Assembly: GCA_024195585.1 (NCBI GenBank)
Contig: SWBL01000518.1
Span: forward strand, 1-24,909
Direction: 5' to 3'
DNA length: 24,909 bases
Origin: Aureobasidium sp. EXF-3400
Taxonomy: Eukaryota; Ascomycota; Dothideomycetes; Dothideales; Saccotheciaceae
Of this stretch, positions 9,232 to 18,358 are shown piece after piece. Made by a program: the position numbers and the translations under genes. The notes under the pieces were generated by a model. It was not told where the DNA came from. It did not search any database and worked only from the letters and a program-made list of their open reading frames with translations. The first letter of the stretch is position 1. Each line of letters opens with the position of its first letter.

Positions 9232-11058
9232 ATGCCTTCCTCAAACCCAGCAAGGCACTTTGCCTTTGCTCTTCTGATTCCCCTCGTCCTCGCAGCGGCA
9301 AACTTTGCATCTCTGCAACAACAAGTGCTGGGCTCTGTCCAACGCTTCCTCGGCTTCGAAACTGCAGCCTCACCCGTCGTTACCATTCCTCAAGCTTCAC
9401 TCGTTGGAACAGTCATCGAAAATGACTTCCCTGTTCCCGTGGAGGCATGGCTAGGTATCCCGTACGCTCACTCACCAATCAAGTCCCTTCGCTTTGCGAA
9501 ACCGCAACCCTTGGCTTCCAGCAACAAGACTTTCTCAGCCACTTCCTTCGGCCCCAGATGTCCTGGTAAACAGCTGCTTCCTCCTGGCGGCGGTCCCGAT
9601 GTCTGGTCTGAAGATTGCTTAACGGCAAATGTCTTTCGTCCTTCAAACATGCCTCAAGGCAAGAAAGTCCCGGTTATGGTGTACGTGCATGGTGGAGCTT
9701 TCAATCGTGGCACGGCAAAGATGCATAACACGGCTAGTATGGTGGGATGGGCTACTCAGCCTTTTGTGGCTGTGAGCTTCAATTATCGTATTGGTGCTCT
9801 TGGGTTCTTGAACTCCGAGTTGACGCACAAGGAAGGGTTGCTGAATCTTGGATTGTGGGATCAGGTCTTGTTGCTTGAGTGGGTCAGGGATAATATTGGA
9901 GCTTTTGGCGGTGATGCTGGGGATGTGACGTTGGTTGGTCTGAGTGCTGGTGCGCATTCGGTGAGTCTTTCCTCTCTGCTTTGCGCAGGTATTGATGCGA
10001 GCGGAGCAAGAAGCACACTGACTGACGAGGCTTCCCAGATTGGTCATCATATCATGAACATCAATACCCCCTCCCAACTCTTCCACAAAGCCGTCATCGA
10101 ATCAGGAGGCCCAACGTCTCGCGCCTTGCACCCTTACGACTCACACCTTCACGAAACTCAGTTTCAACAATTTCTCGAACAGACAGGTTGCAAAGATGTG
10201 TCGAACTCCTCAATCCTCTCATGTCTTCGCAACGTCTCTGAAACCACAATCATCGAAGCCTCGAACAACGTTTTCTACGATTGGAACCCTTCTGTGCGAT
10301 GGGCATGGCAGCCTGTCATCGATGGAGAACTCATCAGCCGACGACCACTCTCAGCCTGGCAATCTAACAACTGGAACAAAGTCCCCATCCTCACTGGGTT
10401 CAACCACAACGAAGGAACCATGTATGTCCCCAAAACCGTTGCTACATCAGCAGACTTCCGCTCCTTTTGGTCAACACTACTACCACAATTGAGCGAGAAC
10501 GAGTTAGACGAGATTGACACGCTATACCCTGATCCAGCCATCTATCCAGACTCAGAGTACAAAGATACCAGAGCTCTGGAGGTAGGCCCACAATACAAAC
10601 GTCTAGAAGCCGCATACGGCCATTACGCCTACGTATGTCCCGTACGCCAAACCGCCGCCCTCGCAACCTCTGAAACTAACCCTCCTATCTACCTCTACCA
10701 CTGGGCAACCAACCGCACCGTGCTGGGCGGCGCAAACCACGGCGATCAAATGTGGTATGAAACCTTTGATCCCTCTGTGACTGCCATCTCCGCCACGCAA
10801 AGAAACATTGCAGGTGTTTTCCATGATTATATTGTTTCGTTTGTGCTTAGTGGGGATCCTAATAAGGTTGAGGGAAGGTGGGAAAGACCGGTGTGGAAGG
10901 CTTGGGGGGAGGAACAGCGGACTATGGTGTTTGGGGCCGAGAATGATGAAAGAGCTGGTGGTGGGCATTTGGGTGTTACTGCGCAGTTGAGTCAGGATAC
11001 TTGGGCGAGTAAGCAGTGTGAGTTTTGGTGGAGGCAGACTGGGAATGTGGAGGATTAG
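9232..11058 (+). CDS. Secreted type-B carboxylesterase/lipase
   Basis: An alpha/beta hydrolase of the carboxylesterase/cholinesterase family. An N-terminal signal peptide is evident (hydrophobic core FAFALLIPLVLAAANFA). Landmarks in order: WLGIPYAHSP, SEDCLTANVF (conserved disulfide Cys), the oxyanion hole YVHGGAFNRG, nucleophile elbow GLSAG with Ser about 238, HNEGT with Glu about 368, and NHGDQMWY with His about 477, completing the triad. The unspliced frame is 608 codons. I place an in-frame 78-nt intron at 9961-10038 (GTGAGT donor, CTGAC branch, CCCAG acceptor) immediately after the elbow. Removing it joins GLSAGAHS to IGHHIMNINT and gives 582 residues. The elbow has Leu where most relatives have Glu (GESAG). 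The substrate is unknown; it presumably acts on esters outside the cell. Context ATACAGCATGC gives A at -3. Confidence 0.9.
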   Translation: MPSSNPARHFAFALLIPLVLAAANFASLQQQVLGSVQRFLGFETAASPVVTIPQASLVGTVIENDFPVPVEAWLGIPYAHSPIKSLRFAKPQPLASSNKTFSATSFGPRCPGKQLLPPGGGPDVWSEDCLTANVFRPSNMPQGKKVPVMVYVHGGAFNRGTAKMHNTASMVGWATQPFVAVSFNYRIGALGFLNSELTHKEGLLNLGLWDQVLLLEWVRDNIGAFGGDAGDVTLVGLSAGAHSVSLSSLLCAGIDASGARSTLTDEASQIGHHIMNINTPSQLFHKAVIESGGPTSRALHPYDSHLHETQFQQFLEQTGCKDVSNSSILSCLRNVSETTIIEASNNVFYDWNPSVRWAWQPVIDGELISRRPLSAWQSNNWNKVPILTGFNHNEGTMYVPKTVATSADFRSFWSTLLPQLSENELDEIDTLYPDPAIYPDSEYKDTRALEVGPQYKRLEAAYGHYAYVCPVRQTAALATSETNPPIYLYHWATNRTVLGGANHGDQMWYETFDPSVTAISATQRNIAGVFHDYIVSFVLSGDPNKVEGRWERPVWKAWGEEQRTMVFGAENDERAGGGHLGVTAQLSQDTWASKQCEFWWRQTGNVED

Positions 11059-11447
11059 ATGTAGTTTGAGGTTTCGTATTTGAACTACGTGAAAACACCT
11101 CTTTTTGCTGATGTGGTGATGTGGTTGGGTTGATTGCCTTCCATACCGATGGGCTTCTAACGTTGCACTCTCCGCTGTCAGAAATTCAGGTATAGGAGAT
11201 CTCATTTCTTCCGGAGCTTTGCGCGGAAGCGGTATCTAACAAAATCCACAAAAGAAAGTAAATTGAAGGAAACAACAAAGAAACCCCAACTTCGGATCCT
11301 CTCTTCCTTGCCTTTTGACTGAACATGCTTTGTTTGCTGCCTCGGGAAAAATCTCTGTCCAACTGATATTAATCTCCTCCAACTCATGCACTCCAACCAT
11401 CCCCTTCAAACTCTTACCCATCAATCCATTCACCTTTTCAAACCTCA
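11059..11447. other. Intergenic between convergent genes
   Basis: About 390 nt between the esterase stop and the stop of the convergent RVSF protein. No gene, repeat or RNA gene is recognisable; it presumably holds both 3' UTRs. Confidence 0.6.
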
Positions 11448-13211
11448 CTACCGAAAAGCCTGCCACTCCCCCATCCACTCTCCAAGCTTTCTGACATCAC
11501 GTTCTGTATCTCTCGCTCTCTTCTGAGCCTCACGAACCACACCTTCCATCCCCACTTTCTGCAGTCCCTCTTTCATAGCCTCCAACTTGGCCAGAGTTGC
11601 GGTTTGGCTGTTGCTCAACACTTTCAACAGTGCTTGGGTATCTTTGAGTGCGTCGAAGAGGCTTCCGGCGGTTGAATGGCTTGATGAAAGGGAATTGTGG
11701 ATGAGTTGGAGAGGGTGCGCTGCAGCGCAGGAAGGGTGCAGGTGGGTGTAAGGGCCCAGGAGGCCAAGGAGTTGGCTGGTTAGGTGGTCGAGGTGAGGTG
11801 GCTCGGTGAAGGAGACGCGCTTCTTGCTGTTGCTAGATGTGGAAGAGGGAGGTTTGATGGCTGAAGGTAGGATGTGGCGACTTCTTTGGGTATTGTTGGT
11901 GGATCGAGAATCTTGTGAGCACTCCTTGTGTGATCTTGGTTGGTAAGGCTTTGTGGTTCTGTCTTCGGACCTGCCGCTTTGTCTGACAATCTCCGAAGTC
12001 TTGTGGTCTTTGTGGCTTCCTTGATGCTCATAACCCAACTCGATGGAGGGTTTTGTAGATTCTTTGGTGGTGTCGTATGCATACTCGATCATCTTCTGTA
12101 CCTCAGGCGAGAGAGCAACGACTCCAGCACGGTCTTCAAAAACAGTATCAGGATGCGGGACCTGAGGTCCATCGTGCACACTCTGCTGCTTGCTGACACA
12201 GCAACCAATCTCATCAGAAACAACTCCGTCACGAGCAATAGCCCTTCCCATCTGCCGATTGATCTTCTCCTGCTCAGCTTGCCAGAGTTTAGCTGCCTTG
12301 GCCCTCTTCTCAGTTTCAGAAGGACCAAGACGCCTGGGTCCAAATCTCTTGGGCGCTTGCTCGTCCTCACGCTTGACGATAGGGGGTTGAGTGTTGATTG
12401 AGTTGACAGAGACTTTCGCTAGTTTGGCTGAGAGTCCTGTACTAGCGGGTGGTGAGGTGGGCTTGCGCTTGGTGCTTGTACGGATTGCTCTGCTTGGCTT
12501 TCTTAACGGAGGGGCAACAAGAGGAAGGTCGTTCGAGGACGTGGCGTGGACTGAGATAATGGTGTTGTGATTGTGCTCTTGAGTGTCATGGCGAGGAATG
12601 AGCGGAGAAGAGGATACATTGGAGATGCGAGGACACCGTGGACCCAAAATTGTATTGCCTAGACCAGGTACACCACTGGGCCAGCGAGGAGCATCAGTTT
12701 CCACGGTCGGAACGCCGCCACGCTTGTTCTGAACAGAGGCAGCAACGCCAGTGGATCCTTTGACGGTCGCGACGAGAGTGTTGCATGCTTCTGTACTGCG
12801 AACTTTGTTCTGGATGGTTGTCAAATTGGGTCCCTCCAGTTTCAGGTTCACGTAAGATCTTACCTTGCTGTTGCGCATAGAGCCGGCATCGGTAGATTTA
12901 ATTGAAATGGTAGGCGATGGCGTATCATCGAAGGTGATACCCAGCCCCATGATTCTGCTGTCTGCTGGAGTGACTGTGGAGAGGAGCTTGTCTGTGGTGG
13001 CAGCATCGAGACGTGTACGGCTTGAGGCTGGAGAGGAGAGACCATCAGACGCCAGCCTGTGGGTAGTGCCCGAGGTTGATGAGTAGCGAATGGATCTGCT
13101 ATGATCGCCAGTGATAACTTTGCTGCTAGTCCTCGAAGCAGGAATAGATGTGGACTTCTGAGACACCATCTCTGGACCTGATCGAGGCGGTAGAGCAATA
13201 TTGGGCTCCAT
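11448..13211 (-). CDS. Disordered basic protein with PP1-docking motif and C-terminal coiled coil
   Basis: Not recognised. The start is the ATG at 13211 (gaaATGg); further upstream the frame has only a TTG. A single exon of 587 residues results. The first ~450 residues are low-complexity and rich in Ser, Thr, Pro, Lys and Arg, with several basic clusters that could be nuclear localisation signals (for example RTSTKRKPTSPP and FGPRRLGPSETEKRAKAAK). At about residues 463-470 the motif KKRVSFTE contains RVSF, a canonical RVxF docking site for protein phosphatase 1. The last ~100 residues form amphipathic helices (ALLKVLSNSQTATLAKLEAM, ending RKLGEWMGEWQAFR) likely to be coiled coil. A PP1-targeting or chromatin/cytoskeletal scaffold is a reasonable inference, but no family is evident. 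Confidence 0.72.
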   Translation of the reverse strand: MEPNIALPPRSGPEMVSQKSTSIPASRTSSKVITGDHSRSIRYSSTSGTTHRLASDGLSSPASSRTRLDAATTDKLLSTVTPADSRIMGLGITFDDTPSPTISIKSTDAGSMRNSKVRSYVNLKLEGPNLTTIQNKVRSTEACNTLVATVKGSTGVAASVQNKRGGVPTVETDAPRWPSGVPGLGNTILGPRCPRISNVSSSPLIPRHDTQEHNHNTIISVHATSSNDLPLVAPPLRKPSRAIRTSTKRKPTSPPASTGLSAKLAKVSVNSINTQPPIVKREDEQAPKRFGPRRLGPSETEKRAKAAKLWQAEQEKINRQMGRAIARDGVVSDEIGCCVSKQQSVHDGPQVPHPDTVFEDRAGVVALSPEVQKMIEYAYDTTKESTKPSIELGYEHQGSHKDHKTSEIVRQSGRSEDRTTKPYQPRSHKECSQDSRSTNNTQRSRHILPSAIKPPSSTSSNSKKRVSFTEPPHLDHLTSQLLGLLGPYTHLHPSCAAAHPLQLIHNSLSSSHSTAGSLFDALKDTQALLKVLSNSQTATLAKLEAMKEGLQKVGMEGVVREAQKRARDTERDVRKLGEWMGEWQAFR

Positions 13212-13766
13212 TTCACGCGTCAAAGTTGATCAAGAAGAGGTCTGAGCTATCTCATTTATGTCTCTGTTTCGGAGTTTGGGAGGAAGTAAGCAAGAAGACG
13301 CGCTCGTGGTCACGTTCAGAAGAGTCGTGAGGTTGTGGACCTCCTGGTACACGCGCCGTCGAGAACACAAGTTGAACGAGTCCTGATTCAACAGACGAGA
13401 ATGATAAAGACACGTGGTTGTATACAGGATAGAGGTTTGGATGGTACTCTTGTCTAAGAGAATGCGCATTTAGATGTTGTGGCTGGTAAGAAAGATGTCA
13501 AAAGTTCAGGGGCGCCGAGGTGTGAAACTCGAAACAAACGACCAACTTCCACCACGAACCATCACTTGTAAACTAGCTCAGTTTTGCTCGACAACAGCAA
13601 TCCTTGACAAGCAAAAGATCATCAGCGAGAGCCAACAACTCCAGACAGGCTTTTTTGTTTTTGGTGCAGCCACCCTCTTCTCCTCTTCCGCGCCGCCATT
13701 GCATATCTCTCTTTCGCGCCTCCCTATAGTCACAACCACCATCAGGCAATCGAGTCGTACCGCACA
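13212..13766. promoter_or_regulatory. Divergent promoter region of the RVSF gene and gene A
   Basis: A 555-nt region with pyrimidine-rich stretches upstream of gene A (13660-13740), typical of a fungal leader. It carries TTGCTCGAC at 13584-13592, a 9-mer core that recurs upstream of paralogues B and C. No coding gene is supported. Confidence 0.4.
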
Positions 13767-14792
13767 ATGAGTTATCGCTGTAGAGAGTGCCTCCACAATG
13801 GCAGGATCGTCAATTGTGCCTCCAAGGGCAACATGAAGTCCCACCTGAGCACGCACCATGGCATGGGCCCATTTAGATGCTCTGTTGCAGGCTGCGCATA
13901 TGTCAGCATTAGGAGGTATGAGCAGTGCACATTTTCAGCAGGATGCTTACTAAAGATGAACAGAGAATGCGTACTGCGCCACATCAGGCGTGCTCTCCGT
14001 GGCCCACAACAAGGCGGACATGTCCACGCAGCGCCTTTTCGCTGTCCAGTAATGAGTCTTGCTCTACAGCAGGAGAGTGGCCTTTGCCTACTACCGCATA
14101 CTGTGCCCTGGCCCAATCAGGCTGCTGCAGCTGGTGCTCCTTTCGCTGCTCCTCCTGCCGCCCCTGCCTCTGCCGTCCCTGGTCTTCCTGGTCCTTCGGC
14201 CGCAATCAATGTCACTGTTGCGCCTTCTGGCAATGACTCGGATACAGTTGACCACGAGGACGAGGAGACGGATGACGAAGACGAGGAGACGGACGACGAA
14301 GACGATGACCTGAAACCTTCTCCGCTTGTTTCGGTCCGCTCAATCCTGATCGACAAGATAGTAGACTTGAGCTACAAAGCAGTAATTATCGGCTGCTACT
14401 ACACCGAGCGTATTGACGGGCTTGATATCCCCGAAGGAACTCACAATGTTGTTGGCTCAGACGGGCGCCGTATCGAAGTTGACCCTGCCGGGATGCAGCG
14501 TAATGCGTCCGAGATCATAGGCCACGCCATTGAAGTGCTAAACACTGCAGCCGACGGTCTCAAGGACGATGATCTACAGGAGGATGAATTGGAAAGACTT
14601 GCCACGAGCACCTGCGAGGCGATCAGCCAGATACCTGTTGCCCTGACGTGGTACTTGAGAAACAGCTCCAATGTAGGAGACACGGAGGAGGATATAGCAA
14701 AGCTTGCCTCGATGCAGCAAGCTATCGTCAACGAGTTTGATACTGTAGAGGAGGATGAAGATGAGATGGAGGAGGATGGAGATGACGAGTAA
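13767..14792 (+). CDS. Paralogue A: atypical double zinc-finger protein with acidic repeats
   Basis: First of three tandem paralogues. Exons 13767-13915 and 13964-14792; the 48-nt intron (GTATGA donor, TTACTAA branch, GAACAG acceptor) is phase 2 and in frame. The product is 325 residues. Finger 1 is C5-x2-C8-x17-H26-x3-H30, an over-long C2H2 loop. After GMGPFRC comes finger 2, C38-x4-C43-x12-H56, with no second His at standard spacing. A third shared element (LCLLPH followed by PW) aligns with ECRLPH in B and C. Then comes an Ala/Pro-rich linker, an acidic repeat and a helical C-terminal region in which RNASEIIG (from residue 229) aligns with RQASAIAG of B. The protein ends in a strongly acidic tail. 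This is the most divergent member of the three. A nuclear DNA- or protein-binding role is suggested by the fingers only; I know no named family. Confidence 0.75.
   Translation: MSYRCRECLHNGRIVNCASKGNMKSHLSTHHGMGPFRCSVAGCAYVSIRRYEQCTFSAGCLLKMNRECVLRHIRRALRGPQQGGHVHAAPFRCPVMSLALQQESGLCLLPHTVPWPNQAAAAGAPFAAPPAAPASAVPGLPGPSAAINVTVAPSGNDSDTVDHEDEETDDEDEETDDEDDDLKPSPLVSVRSILIDKIVDLSYKAVIIGCYYTERIDGLDIPEGTHNVVGSDGRRIEVDPAGMQRNASEIIGHAIEVLNTAADGLKDDDLQEDELERLATSTCEAISQIPVALTWYLRNSSNVGDTEEDIAKLASMQQAIVNEFDTVEEDEDEMEEDGDDE
14259..14300 (+). repeat. 21-bp tandem repeat coding for DEETDDE
   Basis: Two near-identical 21-bp units (14259-14279 and 14280-14300) differ by one synonymous base (GAT/GAC). They encode DEETDDE twice inside the acidic linker of gene A, followed by a partial further acidic run. 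Confidence 0.8.
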
Positions 14793-15536
14793 CAACAACA
14801 TCGATCTACAGAAGCCCAAACCTTCAAAAGCAATGTCCTTTGTTCTCCTGCATCGCATAGACTGCCGCTTTCTCATACTATGAACTGTAATGTGCATAAG
14901 AGTGATGCCAACAAAATGTATGACCCGTCTGGTCAATTTTGCACCTGGCCGTCGTAAGACTAGAGAAGCGCGAGATTGGGACAAGGCTGACACAAGAGTA
15001 TGGGTGATGTCATATGTAGTCTAAGGTCGTGTTTCGAGGGTTGCTCGACCGGAAGTCTCGACTGCGGTTGTTTTTATGCCAACCTTCTCGCAGCAGAATC
15101 CGACTTCATTCTACACACAACCACTCTTCATCTCCCCCAACGCCTTCTCATCAGCCTTGTTCTGAGGTACTCTTTGGGCACTGGTAAGGGCGCCCAAGTC
15201 TGTTTTGGACTTCCGTCTTCTACACGACCCCTTATCGACGCGTCCAACAGCCAACATCCTCACCTTCATCACAACTCACAACAACTCCATCACGCGCCTT
15301 CGACCATCGCCTTACAATCACACATCTCTTGTCATTCCACACCAATCTTTTCTGTCTGCTTCTGCGCGTCATAATTCAGCAGACTGTTCTTCGTGGCGCC
15401 GCTCTGCACAGCGTCAACCCCTGGATTTGCGAGAGCACCTTGATTGTTTCCAACAACTAGCATCAACCAAGCTCAGATTTGTGCTCCAATTCACACACAT
15501 CTTTCCACCTCAACACAGAAACCGCATCAAGCAGCA
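14793..15536. other. Intergenic between paralogues A and B
   Basis: About 740 nt holding the 3' flank of A and the promoter of B. Around 15038-15090, the pattern ggttgctcga, then cggaa, then tgccaacctt matches a block at about 16849-16918 upstream of C. The promoter is therefore part of the duplicated unit. The part nearest B is C/T-rich with many CAAC and TCATC elements, typical of a leader. No other gene is supported. Confidence 0.5.
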
Positions 15537-16533
15537 ATGGCGGATCCCAGCCCTCTTTGGCGTTGTCGACAATGCCTGGCAAACGGCAAGACTGCGGACT
15601 TCAAAAGCGAGCCCCATATGAAGTCGCACCTTGCAACTCACGGTTACGGCCCCTGGCGATGCACTGGATGCCCATCTATTGGTGTCCGCAAGTAAGTGAC
15701 CTGCCACGTCTCCTGGGTTCAACATCTAACAAGAGACGCTTAGGAGCACCATCCAGACACACCATCGTGCCTCTGGTGAGACAGGAGTCACTGGATTCTT
15801 CGATCCTGCTCTGAACGCCAGAATATACTCGGAAGTTCGAGAGTGCCGCTTGCCTCACAGCAGTTCATGGACTGGACTTACCCCCGTACCTCAACCTGAT
15901 GCAACTGCTCTCGCCGCAGCCAGAGCTGCCATTGTACCCCAAGCTGTCGTCGCTCCCCAAGCTGTCGTCGCTCCCCAAGCTGCCATCATGTCTCAAGCTG
16001 CTATCCCACCCCAAGCTCAGACTCCAATTGCAGATGTAGTGGTGTCCAAGCCTGTCAACTACCTCATGGCTACGGACGAGGAAGCTCTGGCTCTTGACCG
16101 CGAGGTCGATTGGAGCTCAGGTTCTCTCACTCCGCTTGAAACATCCCCAACCCCTCCTTCGCCCAAGTACCCTGCAACTATCGAAACCGGTCTGAATCTG
16201 CGCAGCATCAAGAGACAAGCTAGCGCGATCGCCGGTGAGCACATCAGTCACTTGAACGAAATGGATGCCGCAGGAACTTCCATCGTCAGAGCAAAAGCTA
16301 TCAACTTCCTCTTCCACGAACTCTACCGTCTTAGAAGAGCCTTTGATCACGAAGATCCCGCCCGCATCATCCAGGAAGCTATCGGATCCATGATCGACAT
16401 TATGTTATGGCACCGTACTCTTTTGGTCTCAGCAAAGGATCTGGAGATGGTCAAGAAGAACCTGAAGACCATTAGGCACTTGAAAAAGGCGGCCAAGGCT
16501 GCACCACTCGGAGATGATCCTCTTGCAGAGTAA
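15537..16533 (+). CDS. Paralogue B: atypical double zinc-finger protein
   Basis: Exons 15537-15691 and 15744-16533; the 52-nt intron (GTAAGT donor, CTAAC branch, CTTAG acceptor) is phase 2. The product is 314 residues. Finger 1 is C10-x2-C13-x17-H31-x3-H35; then GYGPWRC and finger 2, C42-x2-C45-x12-H58 with an adjacent H59. The intron cuts finger 2 between its Cys pair and its His residues. Beyond the fingers, DPALNAR and ECRLPH match gene C almost residue for residue. A PQAVVA repeat linker follows. The C-terminal half is predicted helical; RQASAIAG (from residue 209) aligns with gene A. If the intron is retained, translation stops immediately after residue K52. Function is unknown; metal binding and nuclear location are inferred from the finger pattern. 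Confidence 0.85.
15937..16020 (+). repeat. 18-bp tandem repeat coding for PQAVVA-type units
   Basis: About 4.7 copies of an 18-bp unit (starting ccccaagctgtcgtcgct) lie in frame in gene B. The first two units are identical and later ones degrade progressively, encoding PQAVVA, PQAVVA, PQAAIM, SQAAIP and a partial PQAQ. They form the linker between the finger region and the helical C-terminal part. Confidence 0.88.
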
Positions 16534-17261
16534 AGAGACCGAGGTAATTCACATACGCAACGTGTGTTTGATTTTGCGGTCAGAGATGTAATTGAACAGG
16601 GAGGTTGATGGAAGGATGGGCACATGACACATGAGAGACCAAACAGAGGAGAGCTCCAGGGATGGAATAGAGACAAGCCATAAGGATTCATCGCGAGGTA
16701 GTAAGGATACAGACTGAGCTGAAAGGGAGACATTATTTCTACGTTCAGATGATGGTATCAACTCGAGATAAAGACGGAGCAACGACTCGTCTCGGACGAA
16801 ACTGTTCTTCTTTCGTGAGCGACCGTCCAGAAGGTACATCACGCTTGGCGGTTGCTCGAGCGGAATATTCGTCTGTGACTAATTCTCTTGCGGCTTCTTC
16901 GTGATCGGTGCCAACCTTTCCTCACCCAAAGTAGCCGCTTTTGACCTCGCGCGATATTCTCGTATCAACAGCTGCTCTTGACTAGGGTCTCGAGGCGCGA
17001 GGAGGGACCTCGTCTCTTTCTATTGGTGTCTATCATTTACACAACTCTTCGTCGCCGCGCCTGACACACAACATTTGCGCCCTCGCGTATCGCATCGTGT
17101 CACTCCCCATCGCACACTGCTTTCCAGACCACCAGGCGCTTTAGACTACATCGACATACAATAAACAACACCAACCAGGTACGTATCCTCTCAAGACTGG
17201 TCCACAGCTTGCAAGATTCCACGGTTTACTAAGATTTGCGTCAGTACAGAGTGTAAGATCT
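16534..17261. other. Intergenic between paralogues B and C, with duplicated flank and a 5' UTR intron
   Basis: About 730 nt. The 3' flank of B contains a segment (16754-16835) homologous to the 3' end of the FAD oxidase downstream of C. Next comes the promoter block shared with the A-B spacer (from about 16849). Just upstream of C, 17179-17249 fits a 71-nt 5' UTR intron (CAG/GTACGT donor, TTTACTAAG branch, GTACAG acceptor). No additional intact gene is seen. Confidence 0.5.
16754..16835 (-). pseudogene. Relic of the 3' end of the FAD oxidase gene
   Basis: The 35 bases at 16801-16835 match 18373-18407 at 27 positions by my hand alignment. The block GGTATCAAC recurs at 16754 and 18327, at the same distance to within one base. 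At 18373-18407 this is the end of the oxidase coding region (PSRRVLTAEER). On the minus strand here the matching frame reads PSGRSLTKEEQ. The simplest reading is a duplicated, decayed copy of the oxidase tail carried along with a paralogue. Confidence 0.5.
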
Positions 17262-18062
17262 ATGGCTGCCAACAACAACAACGCTGGCTGGCGCTGCCGC
17301 GAGTGCCTATCCAACGGCACAACTGTGAACGGTGCCACTGCCGCAAACATGAAGTCGCACCTAGCAATACATGGCTATGGACCCTGGAGATGCACCGGCT
17401 GTGACTTTATTGGCAGAAGAAGGTGAGTCACATGCAACTGATCTACATCTTGATGTGAGGATCTAACAACCACGTGCAGAGAAGCAATCACAGCCCATCA
17501 CCGTGCTGCTGGTGAGGTCGGAGTGGGCTCTTACCTTGACCCAGCTCTGAACGCTCGTATCAACCAAGAGGTTCAGGAATGTCGTCTCCCTCATCGAAAC
17601 CCCTGGACTGGCCAGACCGCTGTACCTCGTCCTGATCCAACTGCGCTTGCAACAGCTGTAGCTGCACTTGCGCAACCCCCACAACCTCCCCCTGTCGCAG
17701 GTGCCGCTGCCGCAGTCCCTCAACCCCCAAGCGGTCAGGGTCTAGTAGCTTCCCGCGTGCCTGGCCCGCTCATAACCCAAGCTGTCAACATCGCCGTGGC
17801 CTTCTCCAACACCATGGATGAAGTGGAAGAAGACGACGCAAACTATAACCAAGTACAGACCTGGATCGCTCTTCTCCGCCACCATGCCAACTGCATCCAA
17901 GGAGTGCAGACGGCTAAAGAGGTTGACGAGAGCATGGAACTCATGGTCGGACTCATGCAGCTCTACTGCAACACCCTCGATGGAACGTCCGATGAGATCG
18001 ACGCAGCCAACAACGAGGTCGATGTCATGGAGCGTTTGAGGCGCACTATGCGCGGAGAGTGA
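17262..18062 (+). CDS. Paralogue C: atypical double zinc-finger protein
   Basis: Exons 17262-17422 and 17480-18062; the 57-nt intron (GTGAGT donor, CTAAC branch, GTGCAG acceptor) is phase 2 at the position homologous to those of A and B. The product is 247 residues. Finger 1 is C12-x2-C15-x17-H33-x3-H37; then GYGPWRC and finger 2, C44-x2-C47-x12-H60 with an adjacent H61. DPALNAR, ECRLPH and PWTGQTAVP follow, then a Pro/Ala/Gln linker and a helical, mildly acidic C-terminal half (VDESMELMVGLMQLYCNTLD and so on). It is closest to B and lacks the long acidic linker of A. A retained intron would introduce a stop at once. A separate 5' UTR intron is likely at 17179-17249. No named family is recognised. 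Confidence 0.85.
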
Positions 18063-18358
18063 TGGGAAGTTCTGTCACCACGTCGCCACACAAAACCATG
18101 ACTTTACAACATCCATTGAGGGGCAAGGACGGGAGAAATCCAATGCGTGATGAACCTGGGCGTAAATCGAGATGAATGGTAGATTTCACAACGGAGACGG
18201 ATCAAGAGGGGAAATCAGGAAGGGATCTGTCTACACGGGATGGAGAGGGAAGGCGGACGAGCTTTGGTCATGAGGCTCTCTGATCTGTTCTGCATTGCTT
18301 GAGCATTGCACTACTCAAGTATAGCCGGTATCAACGCAAAATGGAAAGAGACAACAAA

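Noticed and set aside
10603..11205. 200-codon minus-strand frame opposite the esterase 3' end
   Set aside because: Antisense of a conserved catalytic region, with no recognisable motifs.
13925..14236. Alternative frame in gene A (reading TAPHQACS) resembling TAHHRAAG of C
   Set aside because: Nucleotide alignment places CGTGCT of A in the main frame with CGTGCT of C; the frame at 13767 continues to the acidic and helical parts shared with B, so no frameshift is needed.
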